From Chryseobacterium viscerum (GTDB lineage: Bacteria > Bacteroidota > Bacteroidia > Flavobacteriales > Weeksellaceae), in assembly GCF_025949665.1 (NCBI RefSeq), contig NZ_JAPDFT010000001.1, forward strand, positions 992,001 to 1,056,000: a stretch of 64,000 bases of DNA. Reading direction: 5' to 3'. Shown piece after piece: positions 36,395 through 44,294 of the stretch (within the stretch, counting starts at the first letter, position 1; each line of letters starts with the position of its first letter). The notes under the pieces were generated by a model. The model was not told the origin of the DNA and did no database searches. It saw nothing but the letters and a program-made list of their open reading frames with translations. A program made the translations under genes and the position numbers.

Positions 36395-37210
36395 ATGAAA
36401 AATATTTCAGAGCAAATAGTAAAAAGGCAAATTGATAGTCTTCCATTAATTCAAAACTATACATGTGTTTTAATAAAAAATCGTTTTAATTATAAAGTGG
36501 ATGGAACAGGTGTATTTATAAAGATTGGAAATTTACATTTACTTATCTCTGCTGCTCATGTATTTGATAATTTTCATGAACTATTTATTCCAATAGATAA
36601 TGGTGAGAATTTAATACAACCTGGAGGTAGAATTATTGTAAATGTTCCTAAATCTTCAAGAAATAATGATGAATTGGATATTGGTATTGTTATGTTAGAT
36701 GAAATTACAATAAAAGATATAAAGAAGACTTATAATTTTTTAAATGAGAATAGTTTACAGATTAATCATAAAAATAGTTATTTACATAATTACATAATTT
36801 GGGGCTATCCTTCAAGTTGGTCTCAAAAATCTCTTTCAAGAAACTCATTTCACTCACGCCCTTTTATTCATTTTACAAAATGTGTTGATCAAATAGAATA
36901 TCAGCAACTCAATAGGTATGAATTCTTGAACTTAATAGTTGAGTATGATAGGCAAAATAGTTTAAACTTTAAATCAAAAGAGTTTAGCTATGGTCCTGAT
37001 TTGTTTGGAATAAGTGGATGTGGATTATGGTATCTAGATCCAGAGGATTATAATAAGAGTGCGGATCCAAAATTAGTTGGAATTATGACGGACTGGTCAA
37101 TTCTTAATAGGAAGAGACTTATTGCAACTCGAATTGATGCCGTAACTGAATTTTTGAAGAAAAATGAAAACATAGATTTTCCGGAATCCAATTTATTTTC
37201 TATAAAATAA
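36395..37210 (+). CDS. Trypsin-like serine protease domain protein, AT-rich
   Basis: A 271-residue protein with the S1 (chymotrypsin-like) triad order: H55 in LLISAAHVFDN, D95 in NDELDIGIVML, and S207 in LFGISGCGLW (the position of GDSGG). No signal peptide is seen, so it probably acts in the cytoplasm, where stand-alone trypsin-like domains are rare outside accessory and defence loci. The ATG at 36395 is chosen over a TTG 45 bases upstream. The gene is visibly richer in A and T than its neighbours, with many AAT, ATT and TTA codons, and it lies directly after a terminator. This suggests a horizontally acquired single gene. Substrate unknown. Confidence 0.75.
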   Translation: MKNISEQIVKRQIDSLPLIQNYTCVLIKNRFNYKVDGTGVFIKIGNLHLLISAAHVFDNFHELFIPIDNGENLIQPGGRIIVNVPKSSRNNDELDIGIVMLDEITIKDIKKTYNFLNENSLQINHKNSYLHNYIIWGYPSSWSQKSLSRNSFHSRPFIHFTKCVDQIEYQQLNRYEFLNLIVEYDRQNSLNFKSKEFSYGPDLFGISGCGLWYLDPEDYNKSADPKLVGIMTDWSILNRKRLIATRIDAVTEFLKKNENIDFPESNLFSIK

Positions 37211-37236
37211 ATATCAAACGATAACCTTTAAGTTTT

Positions 37237-37653
37237 TTAATCCTCTCCAGCTAAAGTTATCCTCAATTTATTCAAAGTATTCATCAGAGTTATACTTGCA
37301 GTAAGTTCTACAATTTCACGCTCTGTAAAATGCTTTATCAGTTTTGCCTTAGTGTTTTCCCAATCATATTTATTGTAAATGATAGCTTCTGCCCATTCTA
37401 AAACAAGTTTTTGCTGATCATTGAAGACTTGGGTATGTTTCCAGCCCGGAAGTCTGTTAATGATATCCTGTTCAAGGCCAAAATCGGAAAGTTCTTTAGC
37501 ATGAAAACTGCAGCAATAGGCACATCCATTGATTTGAGAGATACGCAATTCTACTAATGCAATTAACTTTTCATCAATACCGGATTTTCTAATGCTGTTG
37601 TGTGCTCTGTACAGATTTTCAATCGTTTCTTTTGCAATTTCTTTGTAATTCAT
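37237..37653 (-). CDS. AhpD-like carboxymuconolactone decarboxylase family protein
   Basis: A 138-residue all-helical protein of the CMD/AhpD family. The redox motif reads INGCAYCCSFHAKEL: a CxxC with an extra Cys and the conserved His. LVELRISQ and LPGWKHTQVFNDQQKLVLEW are family patterns, and the C-terminus is NTLNKLRITLAG. Members act as alkylhydroperoxidase partners or general thiol-dependent peroxidases. The start is set at 37653; 12 additional upstream residues are unlikely to be coding. A perfect 14-bp palindrome lies 14 bases upstream. The HxlR regulator gene is next on the same strand upstream. Confidence 0.87.
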   Translation of the reverse strand: MNYKEIAKETIENLYRAHNSIRKSGIDEKLIALVELRISQINGCAYCCSFHAKELSDFGLEQDIINRLPGWKHTQVFNDQQKLVLEWAEAIIYNKYDWENTKAKLIKHFTEREIVELTASITLMNTLNKLRITLAGED

Positions 37654-37666
37654 AATGAAAATTTTT

Positions 37667-37680
37667 ATGCAAATTTGCAT
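37667..37680. promoter_or_regulatory. Perfect palindrome ATGCAAATTTGCAT upstream of the AhpD-like gene
   Basis: A 14-bp perfect inverted repeat 13 bases before the start codon of the minus-strand gene. It is in a position to be a repressor operator or part of the promoter. Confidence 0.5.
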
Positions 37681-37779
37681 CAGAAACACTTCAGAAACTA
37701 TATGCTTACATTTTGGTTATACACTTACCTTTTTGAAAGTATCCTTATGGAACGTAGCATTTTAAAAACAAAAAAGCCA

Positions 37780-38172
37780 TCAAACATTGACAGCCTTTAT
37801 ATTTTTCACATCCTCATTCAAAAAAGTACAATCTTTATCTTCATGTTGCCCTTTCACCTGATATTTTGCTTCCCATTCTTCCAATAAATAGAGGATGGGT
37901 AGCAAGGCCAATCCCTTTTCTGTAAGAGAATATTCCACTCTTGGAGGAAGTTCCTTAAACTCTTCACGAATAACCAGTCCATCGGCTTCCATCTCTCTCA
38001 GCTGATCAGTCAATACCTTTCTGGAAATGACATTAATGCGTACTGCCAGTTCCCCAAAACGTAACTTTCTGTCTTTAATAACAAGAACAATAATAGGCTT
38101 CCATTTGCTTCCCAAAGCGGCCATTGCCTTGCCCAGAGGACAGCTGTATTGCATTAATTCATTCTTTTTCAT
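37780..38172 (-). CDS. HxlR family transcriptional regulator
   Basis: A 130-residue winged-helix regulator. The N-terminal SCPLGKAMAALGSKWKPIIV contains the conserved Cys (C11), used by many HxlR proteins for redox or electrophile sensing. The recognition region is VISRKVLTDQLREMEADGLV and the wing PPRVEYSLTEKGLAL. It is divergent from an old yellow enzyme gene, an arrangement typical of quinone or electrophile responses. The shared intergenic region carries repeated GTTAC boxes that are probable operators for this protein. Confidence 0.9.
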   Translation of the reverse strand: MKKNELMQYSCPLGKAMAALGSKWKPIIVLVIKDRKLRFGELAVRINVISRKVLTDQLREMEADGLVIREEFKELPPRVEYSLTEKGLALLPILYLLEEWEAKYQVKGQHEDKDCTFLNEDVKNIKAVNV

Positions 38173-38218
38173 AGAGAGATCTTTATTTTAAATATCATAT
38201 GAGACCTGCGTTTCATAC

Positions 38219-38258
38219 GTTACTTTGATGTTACTAATGTAAGTTACTGCGAAGTTAC
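38219..38258. promoter_or_regulatory. HxlR operator array: two direct repeats of GTTACTnnGAnGTTAC
   Basis: GTTACTTTGATGTTAC at 38219-38234 and GTTACTGCGAAGTTAC at 38243-38258, so GTTAC begins at 38219, 38230, 38243 and 38254. Repeats at 24-base spacing place the boxes on roughly the same DNA face. It lies between the divergent HxlR and old yellow enzyme genes. Confidence 0.7.
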
Positions 38259-38300
38259 CACTATTTTTTTAATAAAAGATACAAAAGCGAACTATTATTA

Positions 38301-38315
38301 GTTACTTTGTGTAAC
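38301..38315. promoter_or_regulatory. Inverted operator GTTAC-TTTGT-GTAAC over the old yellow enzyme promoter
   Basis: Perfect 5-bp arms. The segment TTACTTTG inside it resembles the -7 box, 29 bases before the ATG, so binding would block transcription. Confidence 0.6.
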
Positions 38316-38338
38316 AATTATAAAATATAAATTTAAAT

Positions 38339-39400
38339 ATGAGCACATCATCATTATTTAAACCGTTTCAATACAAAAATTTACAGCTTAAAAATAGAAT
38401 CGTAATGGCTCCTATGACCAGAGCACAGTCTGACAATGGAGTCCCAACTCAGAATGTCGCAGACTATTATGGAAGAAGAGCCGCTTCAGAAGTAGGATTA
38501 ATTCTTTCTGAGGGAACTGTGATCAACAGACCGGGATCAAAAAATATGCAGAATATTCCTGATTTCTATGGAACAGAAGCTTTAAACGGATGGAAAAATG
38601 TAATTGATACTGTACATCAGAATGGAGGTAAAATGGGCCCTCAGATCTGGCATGTAGGAGATACAAGAATGTCTGAAGACTATCCGTTGGTTCCAATGGA
38701 AAAGGCTTCCACAATGACGATTGAAGATATTCAGGATACCATTGCACAGTTTGCAGCATCTGCAAAATCTGCGAAAGACCTTGGTTTCGACTGTATTGAA
38801 ATTCATGGAGCTCACGGATACCTTATTGACCAGTTTTTCTGGGAAGTAACCAATACAAGAACTGACGAATACGGTGGTAAAACACTAAAAGAAAGAAGCA
38901 GATTTGCTGTAGAAGTAGTAAAAGCGATCAGAGCAGCAGTAGGAGAAGATTTTACCATTATCATCCGTCTTTCACAGTGGAAACAGCAGGATTATAAAAC
39001 CAGACTGGCATTCACTCCCAGCGAAATGGAAGAATGGTTATTACCGTTAAAAGAAGCAGGTGTAGATATTTTCCACTGTTCACAACGTCGTTTCTGGGAG
39101 CCGGAATTTGAAGGTTCTGATTTAAACTTTGCAGGATGGGCTAAAAAAATTACCGGACAGCCAACCATTACCGTAGGATCTGTAGGTTTAAACGGAGATT
39201 TCCTGAATGCTTTTGCAGGACAGGGAACAGAAAAAACAGATCTTACAGAACTGATCAGAAGACTTGATAATGAAGAATTTGATCTTGTTGCTGTAGGAAG
39301 AGCTATTTTACAGGATCACCAGTGGGTACAGAAGATCAAAGACGGAAATACAGAAGCTCTTTTAGATTTTTCAGCAGAAAGTATGGGCGTTTTATTTTAA
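38339..39400 (+). CDS. Old yellow enzyme (alkene reductase, NemA-like)
   Basis: A 353-residue FMN-dependent TIM-barrel reductase that reduces activated C=C bonds with NAD(P)H. The N-terminal pattern LKNRIVMAPMTRAQSDNGVP, the segment GPQIWHVGDTRM, the active-site FDCIEIHGAHGYLIDQFF and the phosphate-binding VAVGRAILQDHQWV are all present. Enzymes of this group detoxify quinones, maleimides, nitro-compounds and other electrophiles. It is divergent from an HxlR regulator gene, with operators over its promoter, which suggests induction by such electrophiles. Strong terminator follows. Confidence 0.93.
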   Translation: MSTSSLFKPFQYKNLQLKNRIVMAPMTRAQSDNGVPTQNVADYYGRRAASEVGLILSEGTVINRPGSKNMQNIPDFYGTEALNGWKNVIDTVHQNGGKMGPQIWHVGDTRMSEDYPLVPMEKASTMTIEDIQDTIAQFAASAKSAKDLGFDCIEIHGAHGYLIDQFFWEVTNTRTDEYGGKTLKERSRFAVEVVKAIRAAVGEDFTIIIRLSQWKQQDYKTRLAFTPSEMEEWLLPLKEAGVDIFHCSQRRFWEPEFEGSDLNFAGWAKKITGQPTITVGSVGLNGDFLNAFAGQGTEKTDLTELIRRLDNEEFDLVAVGRAILQDHQWVQKIKDGNTEALLDFSAESMGVLF

Positions 39401-39421
39401 TATCAATTAGAATGATGGACT

Positions 39422-39470
39422 CGCTTCACAGTCGATTTTTTAACAGCATAATTTATTCACTTGTGAAGCG
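39422..39470. repeat. Inverted repeat CGCTTCACA ... TGTGAAGCG
   Basis: Nine-base perfect arms separated by 31 bases, just after the old yellow enzyme gene. Function not evident. Confidence 0.45.
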
Positions 39471-39544
39471 GAATTAATGATTCAGCCTGGTATTAAATCA
39501 GCATAATTCACTTTATTTTATATTTAATTTTCACCTATTTATTA

Positions 39545-39586
39545 AAGAACCCGATTTCAGAATTTCTGAAATCGGGTTCTTATTTG
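39545..39586. terminator. Strong bidirectional terminator
   Basis: 18-bp perfect stem AAGAACCCGATTTCAGAA with a single unpaired T, placed between the old yellow enzyme gene and the convergent GG-leader peptide gene. Confidence 0.9.
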
Positions 39587-39622
39587 TTTTATAAATAACT
39601 TCTGAAAATTCTGAAGGTCATT

Positions 39623-39787
39623 TTATAAGAATCTGCATCCTGTTGCAGCGGGTTCGCATGACCAGTAGGCAGGAACACCATTTTCAGCTTTGTGGCGGCA
39701 GGCAACAGTATCTCCTTCACACTGTGGTGCATTTCCTCCGATGATGTTCTTTAATGTCGATTTTGTTAATTTCTTTAGATTTTTCAT
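39623..39787 (-). CDS. GG-leader bacteriocin-like peptide, four cysteines
   Basis: A 54-residue peptide gene on the minus strand, too short for most gene-size cut-offs. The leader MKNLKKLTKSTLKNIIGG ends in a double glycine, the cleavage site of peptidase-containing (C39) ABC exporters. The predicted mature peptide of 36 residues starts NAPQCEGDTVACRHKAEN and contains Cys at positions 23, 30, 44 and 51 of the precursor, enough for two disulfides. The type resembles the small 'bacteriocin-like' peptides common in Chryseobacterium. It has its own promoter (-7 TATATTTG, -33 TTG) and a strong terminator. No exporter or immunity gene lies next to it. Activity is unknown. Confidence 0.85.
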   Translation of the reverse strand: MKNLKKLTKSTLKNIIGGNAPQCEGDTVACRHKAENGVPAYWSCEPAATGCRFL

Positions 39788-39810
39788 GTTAATTAGTTTG
39801 TTGATTCATG

Positions 39811-39840
39811 CAAATATAATATTTTTTGTAAATCAAACAA
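39811..39840 (-). promoter_or_regulatory. Promoter of the GG-leader peptide gene
   Basis: On the minus strand, TTG (39838-39840) and TATATTTG (39811-39818) are separated by 19 bases, a good match to the Bacteroidota consensus. The ATG follows 23 bases after the -7 box. Confidence 0.7.
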
Positions 39841-39893
39841 TACTTTACACTAAAATGGGAAATAAATTATTTCAAAGAATGTATTTTAAAAAC

Positions 39894-39926
39894 AAACCCG
39901 CTTCCGGAATTTCCGGAAGCGGGTTT
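39894..39926 (-). terminator. Terminator after the C1 peptidase gene
   Basis: 16-bp perfect stem AAACCCGCTTCCGGAA/TTCCGGAAGCGGGTTT, followed on the minus strand by GTTTTTAAAA. Confidence 0.88.
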
Positions 39927-39982
39927 TAACAGATTTAAATATCTAAAACTGCCTTTAAGCCGGCAGAAATGATTTCTTTATC

Positions 39983-41185
39983 TTATAAACCGATATTCTT
40001 AGTTGGCTTTAATTGCTTTAAGATGCTTTTCGGAATTGCATTTTTGTGAACAAGGATGGCTGTTGATTTGTATTCAACATAAGGTCTTGTTACATAAAGA
40101 TATCCGGCAAAATCATTGGTTACTCCCCATGAGTTTTTCACCATATAATATTCTTTACCTGTCTGGTCTTTTGCCAAACCTACGATATGCATACCGTGGT
40201 CATCCGTTGTAGAAAGGTTGTTAAGCGCTTTCTGACGCATGTCTTCAGTGATGGTTTTATCTTTTTTAGGCTCAGTAAACAAAGTCTGCTTGTTCTCTGC
40301 AGTGATCTGATCAAATTCCATATCCGGAACATAAGCTACACCATTTTTATAAGAGAAATAAGGTTCAGAAACGTCAGTTGCCCAACCCACAGAATATCCT
40401 TTCGTTACTGCATTGTCGATGATGGCTGTAAGATCTTTCATTGGAACATTCCAGTCAGAATCATGGCTCCAGTTATCAGGAATAGGAACTACAAATTTCT
40501 CATAATAAGCATAATCTTTGTAAGAAGATAATTCTACATAATCTTCAGGATTGATTCCTACTACTTCTTTAGCAAATGTTTTCGGGGTGTAGTTTTTCCC
40601 TTCATATGTGAAGTTGGCAGGTACTTTTCCTAAATATTCATCAAGAATAGCATCTACAGAATCCATCCAGTTATCTGTAAGTTTTCCTTTTGAAGAAGCC
40701 TGAACAAGGCTGTCAAGAACCGGCTTCAGTTTCCCCTGCATTTCCTTGAAGTTATTCGTCGTTTGTCCGGCTTTTAACCCTGTGTACACATCCTGAGGAA
40801 CTGCACCATACTTCTTGTACATATTGATTACATCATGAAGTTCTCCTCCGTCACCCCAACTGATAGCGCCATTATTTAACACATATAATTTAGCTTTATC
40901 ATGATAAGAGTTTCTTGCTGTAAAAATTTCAGCAAGATCTACAGGTTTTTTGCCCATTCTCTGCATTTCAGATTCAAGGAATGAATTTCCTGAATAGCTC
41001 CAGCAAGTTCCTGATGATCCCTGATTCTTTACAGAAGTTGCACCAACGTCTTTTAACGTTGTGAACTGAAAATTAGCATTTTGTGATTGGTTGTTTTTTA
41101 ACTTGTTGATTAAGTCATCTTGGGCAAACATCATACTTCCTGCAGACAAAACAAAAAGTAATGATGCAATTTTGGCATTTTTCAT
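39983..41185 (-). CDS. Exported C1B (bleomycin hydrolase-like) cysteine peptidase
   Basis: A 400-residue papain-fold peptidase. The start at 41185 yields the signal peptide MKNAKIASLLFVLSAGSMMF; the open frame upstream adds a non-signal segment. Catalytic residues: C61 in GSSGTCWSYSGNSFLES, His in DDHGMHIVGLAKD and Asn in MVKNSWGVTNDF. The long insert between Cys and His halves is typical of the C1B group (bleomycin hydrolase/PepC), most of which are cytosolic aminopeptidases. This one is exported, as in other Bacteroidota. Transcribed alone, divergent from the sigma-factor operon. Confidence 0.9.
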   Translation of the reverse strand: MKNAKIASLLFVLSAGSMMFAQDDLINKLKNNQSQNANFQFTTLKDVGATSVKNQGSSGTCWSYSGNSFLESEMQRMGKKPVDLAEIFTARNSYHDKAKLYVLNNGAISWGDGGELHDVINMYKKYGAVPQDVYTGLKAGQTTNNFKEMQGKLKPVLDSLVQASSKGKLTDNWMDSVDAILDEYLGKVPANFTYEGKNYTPKTFAKEVVGINPEDYVELSSYKDYAYYEKFVVPIPDNWSHDSDWNVPMKDLTAIIDNAVTKGYSVGWATDVSEPYFSYKNGVAYVPDMEFDQITAENKQTLFTEPKKDKTITEDMRQKALNNLSTTDDHGMHIVGLAKDQTGKEYYMVKNSWGVTNDFAGYLYVTRPYVEYKSTAILVHKNAIPKSILKQLKPTKNIGL

Positions 41186-41382
41186 TACTATAAAAAGATT
41201 ATTTATATTAAGAGTCGTTGATAATAGAGATTTGTTACACAAGGAAAAGTTAAATTTGAAATGAAAAAAATACTAAAAAACTGATTTTCAAATTTGCTTT
41301 TTTATCATTTTATCCAAAAAAGTTGATCATGTTTCCAACCTATGCAAAAGTTTCTGCATCTATAATAGTATAACTCCTGACT

Positions 41383-41901
41383 ATGGAACAAGAATTATTA
41401 TTGGAATGCCAACGTAGCGACCGCAATGCACAGCGGAAAGTTTACGAGAAAATGGCGGGCAGACTTTACGCAGTCTGCAGACGCTATTTGAAAAACGACG
41501 AAGATATAGAAGAAGTATTGGCTGATACGTTCTACAAAATATTTACGAAAATTACACAGCTTCATAATGCTGATACTTTTGAAGCATGGGCAAGAAAAAT
41601 TGCTGTGAACGAATGTCTGCAGAAATTAAGAACCAACAAAGGACTGTTTATTTCCCTGGAAGAAAACTTTATTGATCATTCTGAAGGAACTACAGAAAGC
41701 CTTTCTCTGGAAAAAGATATTTTGAGTTTACTGAACTTTCTCCCGGAAGGCTGCAGAGCAATCTTTAATCTTTTCGTTATTGAAGGATATCCTCACAAGG
41801 AAATAGCTGCCATGCTTTCCATCAGTGAAGGAACTTCAAAATCACAGCTCAATTTTGCAAGAAAGAAGCTGCAGGAACTTTTAGTGAATCAAAACATTTA
41901 A
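41383..41901 (+). CDS. ECF-type RNA polymerase sigma factor
   Basis: A 172-residue sigma-70 family protein. Region 2 spans about 10-75 (EEVLADTFYKIFTKI, then FEAWARKIAVNECLQKLR). Region 4 spans about 115-165 (LPEGCRAIFNLFVIEGYPHKE, then AAMLSISEGTSKSQLNFAR). It is first gene of a co-directional locus: 12 bases later follows a membrane-anchored protein whose N-terminus looks like an anti-sigma domain, then a SusC-like barrel and an alpha-2-macroglobulin-like protein. The inverted repeat ATGCA-N8-TGCAT lies 24-41 bases before the ATG. It probably controls this locus itself. Confidence 0.92.
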   Translation: MEQELLLECQRSDRNAQRKVYEKMAGRLYAVCRRYLKNDEDIEEVLADTFYKIFTKITQLHNADTFEAWARKIAVNECLQKLRTNKGLFISLEENFIDHSEGTTESLSLEKDILSLLNFLPEGCRAIFNLFVIEGYPHKEIAAMLSISEGTSKSQLNFARKKLQELLVNQNI

Positions 41902-41913
41902 ACTTTTACAACA

Positions 41914-44229
41914 ATGGAAAATAATCATATAGACCAACAATTCAATGAAGCTTCCAAGCTTTCAGAAGAACCAACAGTTTTTCCTGGTTTTGAAAAAGTA
42001 TGGGAAAAAGTTGAAGAGAAACTAGATAAAAAAGAAAATAAAAAGAGAATAATTCCTTTTTGGCTGCCGTATGGTATTGCTGCAAGTCTGGTGATTGGAC
42101 TGGGTGCTTTTTATTTTATGAATAAAAAAGAAGCTGCAGAACCTTTAAAACCAATAATAGCAGAGAATACAACGTCAAGAGGACCTATTAGCAAAACGGA
42201 TATTGCAAAAATTGACCGTACTATAAAAGAAAATATAGGGAAAGAAGAATTGCCTGGATCTGTACCTCTTCCTTTACCGAATCAACCTTCACCAATTTTA
42301 GGAATAGATGTATACAAATCTCCGCCTACCTGCAATTTACCACCAGTACAAGCTCCTGATAGAATAACAACATCTTTACCCCAAATATATAGTGACACTT
42401 TAAAAACACAAAGTATTGATGAAGTTGTTGTCACTGCATTAAGGATTAAAAAGAGTTATAAATCTGTTGCTGCATCTTCAACGGTTATGATTGCTTCTGC
42501 AGATAAACCTTCTGTACGTCCTCCGGCTGTAGTATCTTCATTGTCAGGAAGTGTTGCAGGGTTAGAAGTAACAAGTGGGACTAAACGATCTGGTGAAATA
42601 CTGATTAGAGGAGCTAAGAGTATAGACGGTCGTTCGATAAGTCCTTTATATGTAGTTGACGGAGTTATAATAGGTAGGAAATCTGATTTTTTTAATACAC
42701 TTGATCCTAAAAAGATCAAAGAAGTAAAAGTAATAAAAGATGTAGAAGCTACAGCCTTATATGGAAGTAAAGCAACGAATGGAGTAGTGGTGATCACAAC
42801 CAAAGGATTATCCAGAGATGAAATAGAAAACTTAAAAAAAATATCTTCAGATAGTATAAAAGAATCCTCAAAAGAAGATGAAGAACCGGAAAAAATACTT
42901 CCTAAAGCAGGTCAGCTGACAGCCGGAGAAGTAAATGATTTTTCTAAATGGGAGTATTGGACAGATATTGCAGTTCCAACTCTTGATCAATATAAAAATA
43001 CCTGGAAGCTTTTTCCTGATAACAGGGTTTCTGTTCAATTGGTAAACCGAGATAAAAGACCAATAGTGGGTGAAAAGGTAAAACTGTTGGATGATAAGAA
43101 AAATGTTATTTGGGAAGCCGTTTCAGATAACCTGGGCAATGTAGAACTATGGATTTCACCAATGACAGATGAAAACTCGGGTTCAGAGAAATATTATTTA
43201 TCTGATGGTTCAGGGCAGATAATCAGCAGCAATATCAGGACGTTTAAAAATGGACAGAATCTGATTATTCTGGATAAGCCCTGTCTACAAAAACGTAGAT
43301 TGGATCTCGCTTTTGTAGTGGATGCTACAGGTTCTATGGGGGATGAGATTTCTTATCTTCAGTCTGAACTTTTGGATGTGTTGAAAAAGATCGAAGGAAA
43401 GCTTAAAAATACAACTGTAAGGTACGGGTCCGTTTTTTACAGAGATCATGGAGATGAATATGTGACCCGAAAATTTGATTTTTCCGATAAAGCTGAGGAT
43501 CTTGTTGGATTTATTAAAAAACAAAAGGCCGGAGGTGGTGGAGATACACCGGAAGCTGTTGTAGAAGCCCTGAAAGTTTCTGTCGACGAGCTGAAATGGA
43601 GTAATGAAAATTCAACCAAAATAATGTTTTTAATTCTGGATGCACCACCACACCATTCGGAACAGAATATAAAGGAACTTTATAGTACAATAAAGGCTGC
43701 TGCAAAGAAAGGTATTACGATTATTCCACTGGCTGCCAGTGATACAGATAAGCAGACAGAGTATCTGATGCGGACATTTGCTTTACTCACCAATGGTACC
43801 TATACATTCCTTACAGATGACAGTGGGATAGGAAACAGCCATATCAAACCAACCATAGATTCTTATGAAGTTGAAAAACTGAATGATTTATTATTAAGAT
43901 TAATCCTTCAAAGAGCAGTTGTACCGGAATGCGGCACAGGAATTTCAAATGATCATATCAATAAAAAAATGGAGAAAGAAATTGATAGCCAGGTTGATAG
44001 TAAGACTATACTATTTCCTAATCCAACAAAAGGTCTGATGCAGATAAAAACAAGAAAATCAATTGAAGAACTGTTTGTTTATGATCTCGCCGGAAAAATT
44101 ATTATGAGAAAAGAAAAACTACCCGAAGGTAAAAATACAATTGATTTAACTTCTTATCCTCAAGGGATTTACCTTGTACGTATTCATACTAATGGTCTGT
44201 GGGAAACATTTAAGGTCATTAAAAACTAA
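41914..44229 (+). CDS. Chimeric protein: anti-sigma-like anchor, SusC-type plug, VWA domain, T9SS sorting domain
   Basis: A 771-residue multidomain protein. Residues 1-44: charged cytoplasmic segment with FPGFEKVWEKVEEKLDKKEN, placed like an anti-sigma domain behind the sigma gene. Residues 45-70: one membrane helix (FWLPYGIAASLVIGLGAFYF). About 165-310: a TonB plug of SusC type (SIDEVVVTALR, ILIRGAKSI, SPLYVVDGV, KVIKDVEATALYGSKATNGV). About 460-670: von Willebrand A domain with MIDAS-like DATGSMGDE. About 695-771: type A T9SS sorting domain (LFPNPTKGLMQI to TFKVIKN). No cleavable signal peptide is seen. A cytoplasmic start, an inner-membrane anchor and a T9SS tail are contradictory, so topology needs experiment. 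Function unknown; the domain calls are firm. Confidence 0.85.
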   Translation: MENNHIDQQFNEASKLSEEPTVFPGFEKVWEKVEEKLDKKENKKRIIPFWLPYGIAASLVIGLGAFYFMNKKEAAEPLKPIIAENTTSRGPISKTDIAKIDRTIKENIGKEELPGSVPLPLPNQPSPILGIDVYKSPPTCNLPPVQAPDRITTSLPQIYSDTLKTQSIDEVVVTALRIKKSYKSVAASSTVMIASADKPSVRPPAVVSSLSGSVAGLEVTSGTKRSGEILIRGAKSIDGRSISPLYVVDGVIIGRKSDFFNTLDPKKIKEVKVIKDVEATALYGSKATNGVVVITTKGLSRDEIENLKKISSDSIKESSKEDEEPEKILPKAGQLTAGEVNDFSKWEYWTDIAVPTLDQYKNTWKLFPDNRVSVQLVNRDKRPIVGEKVKLLDDKKNVIWEAVSDNLGNVELWISPMTDENSGSEKYYLSDGSGQIISSNIRTFKNGQNLIILDKPCLQKRRLDLAFVVDATGSMGDEISYLQSELLDVLKKIEGKLKNTTVRYGSVFYRDHGDEYVTRKFDFSDKAEDLVGFIKKQKAGGGGDTPEAVVEALKVSVDELKWSNENSTKIMFLILDAPPHHSEQNIKELYSTIKAAAKKGITIIPLAASDTDKQTEYLMRTFALLTNGTYTFLTDDSGIGNSHIKPTIDSYEVEKLNDLLLRLILQRAVVPECGTGISNDHINKKMEKEIDSQVDSKTILFPNPTKGLMQIKTRKSIEELFVYDLAGKIIMRKEKLPEGKNTIDLTSYPQGIYLVRIHTNGLWETFKVIKN

Positions 44230-44241
44230 CATATTTAAAAA

Positions 44242-44270
44242 AGAAATTTCCCCGGAAGTTTCTTTTTTTA
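44242..44270 (+). terminator. Terminator-like hairpin between the plug/VWA gene and the barrel gene
   Basis: AGAAATTTCC and GGAAGTTTCT pair around two C bases and are followed by a T run. It may attenuate read-through, so expression of the barrel and macroglobulin genes may be lower than that of the sigma and VWA genes, or may use a second promoter. Confidence 0.6.
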
Positions 44271-44294
44271 TATTTTTAAACATACTAATAACTG

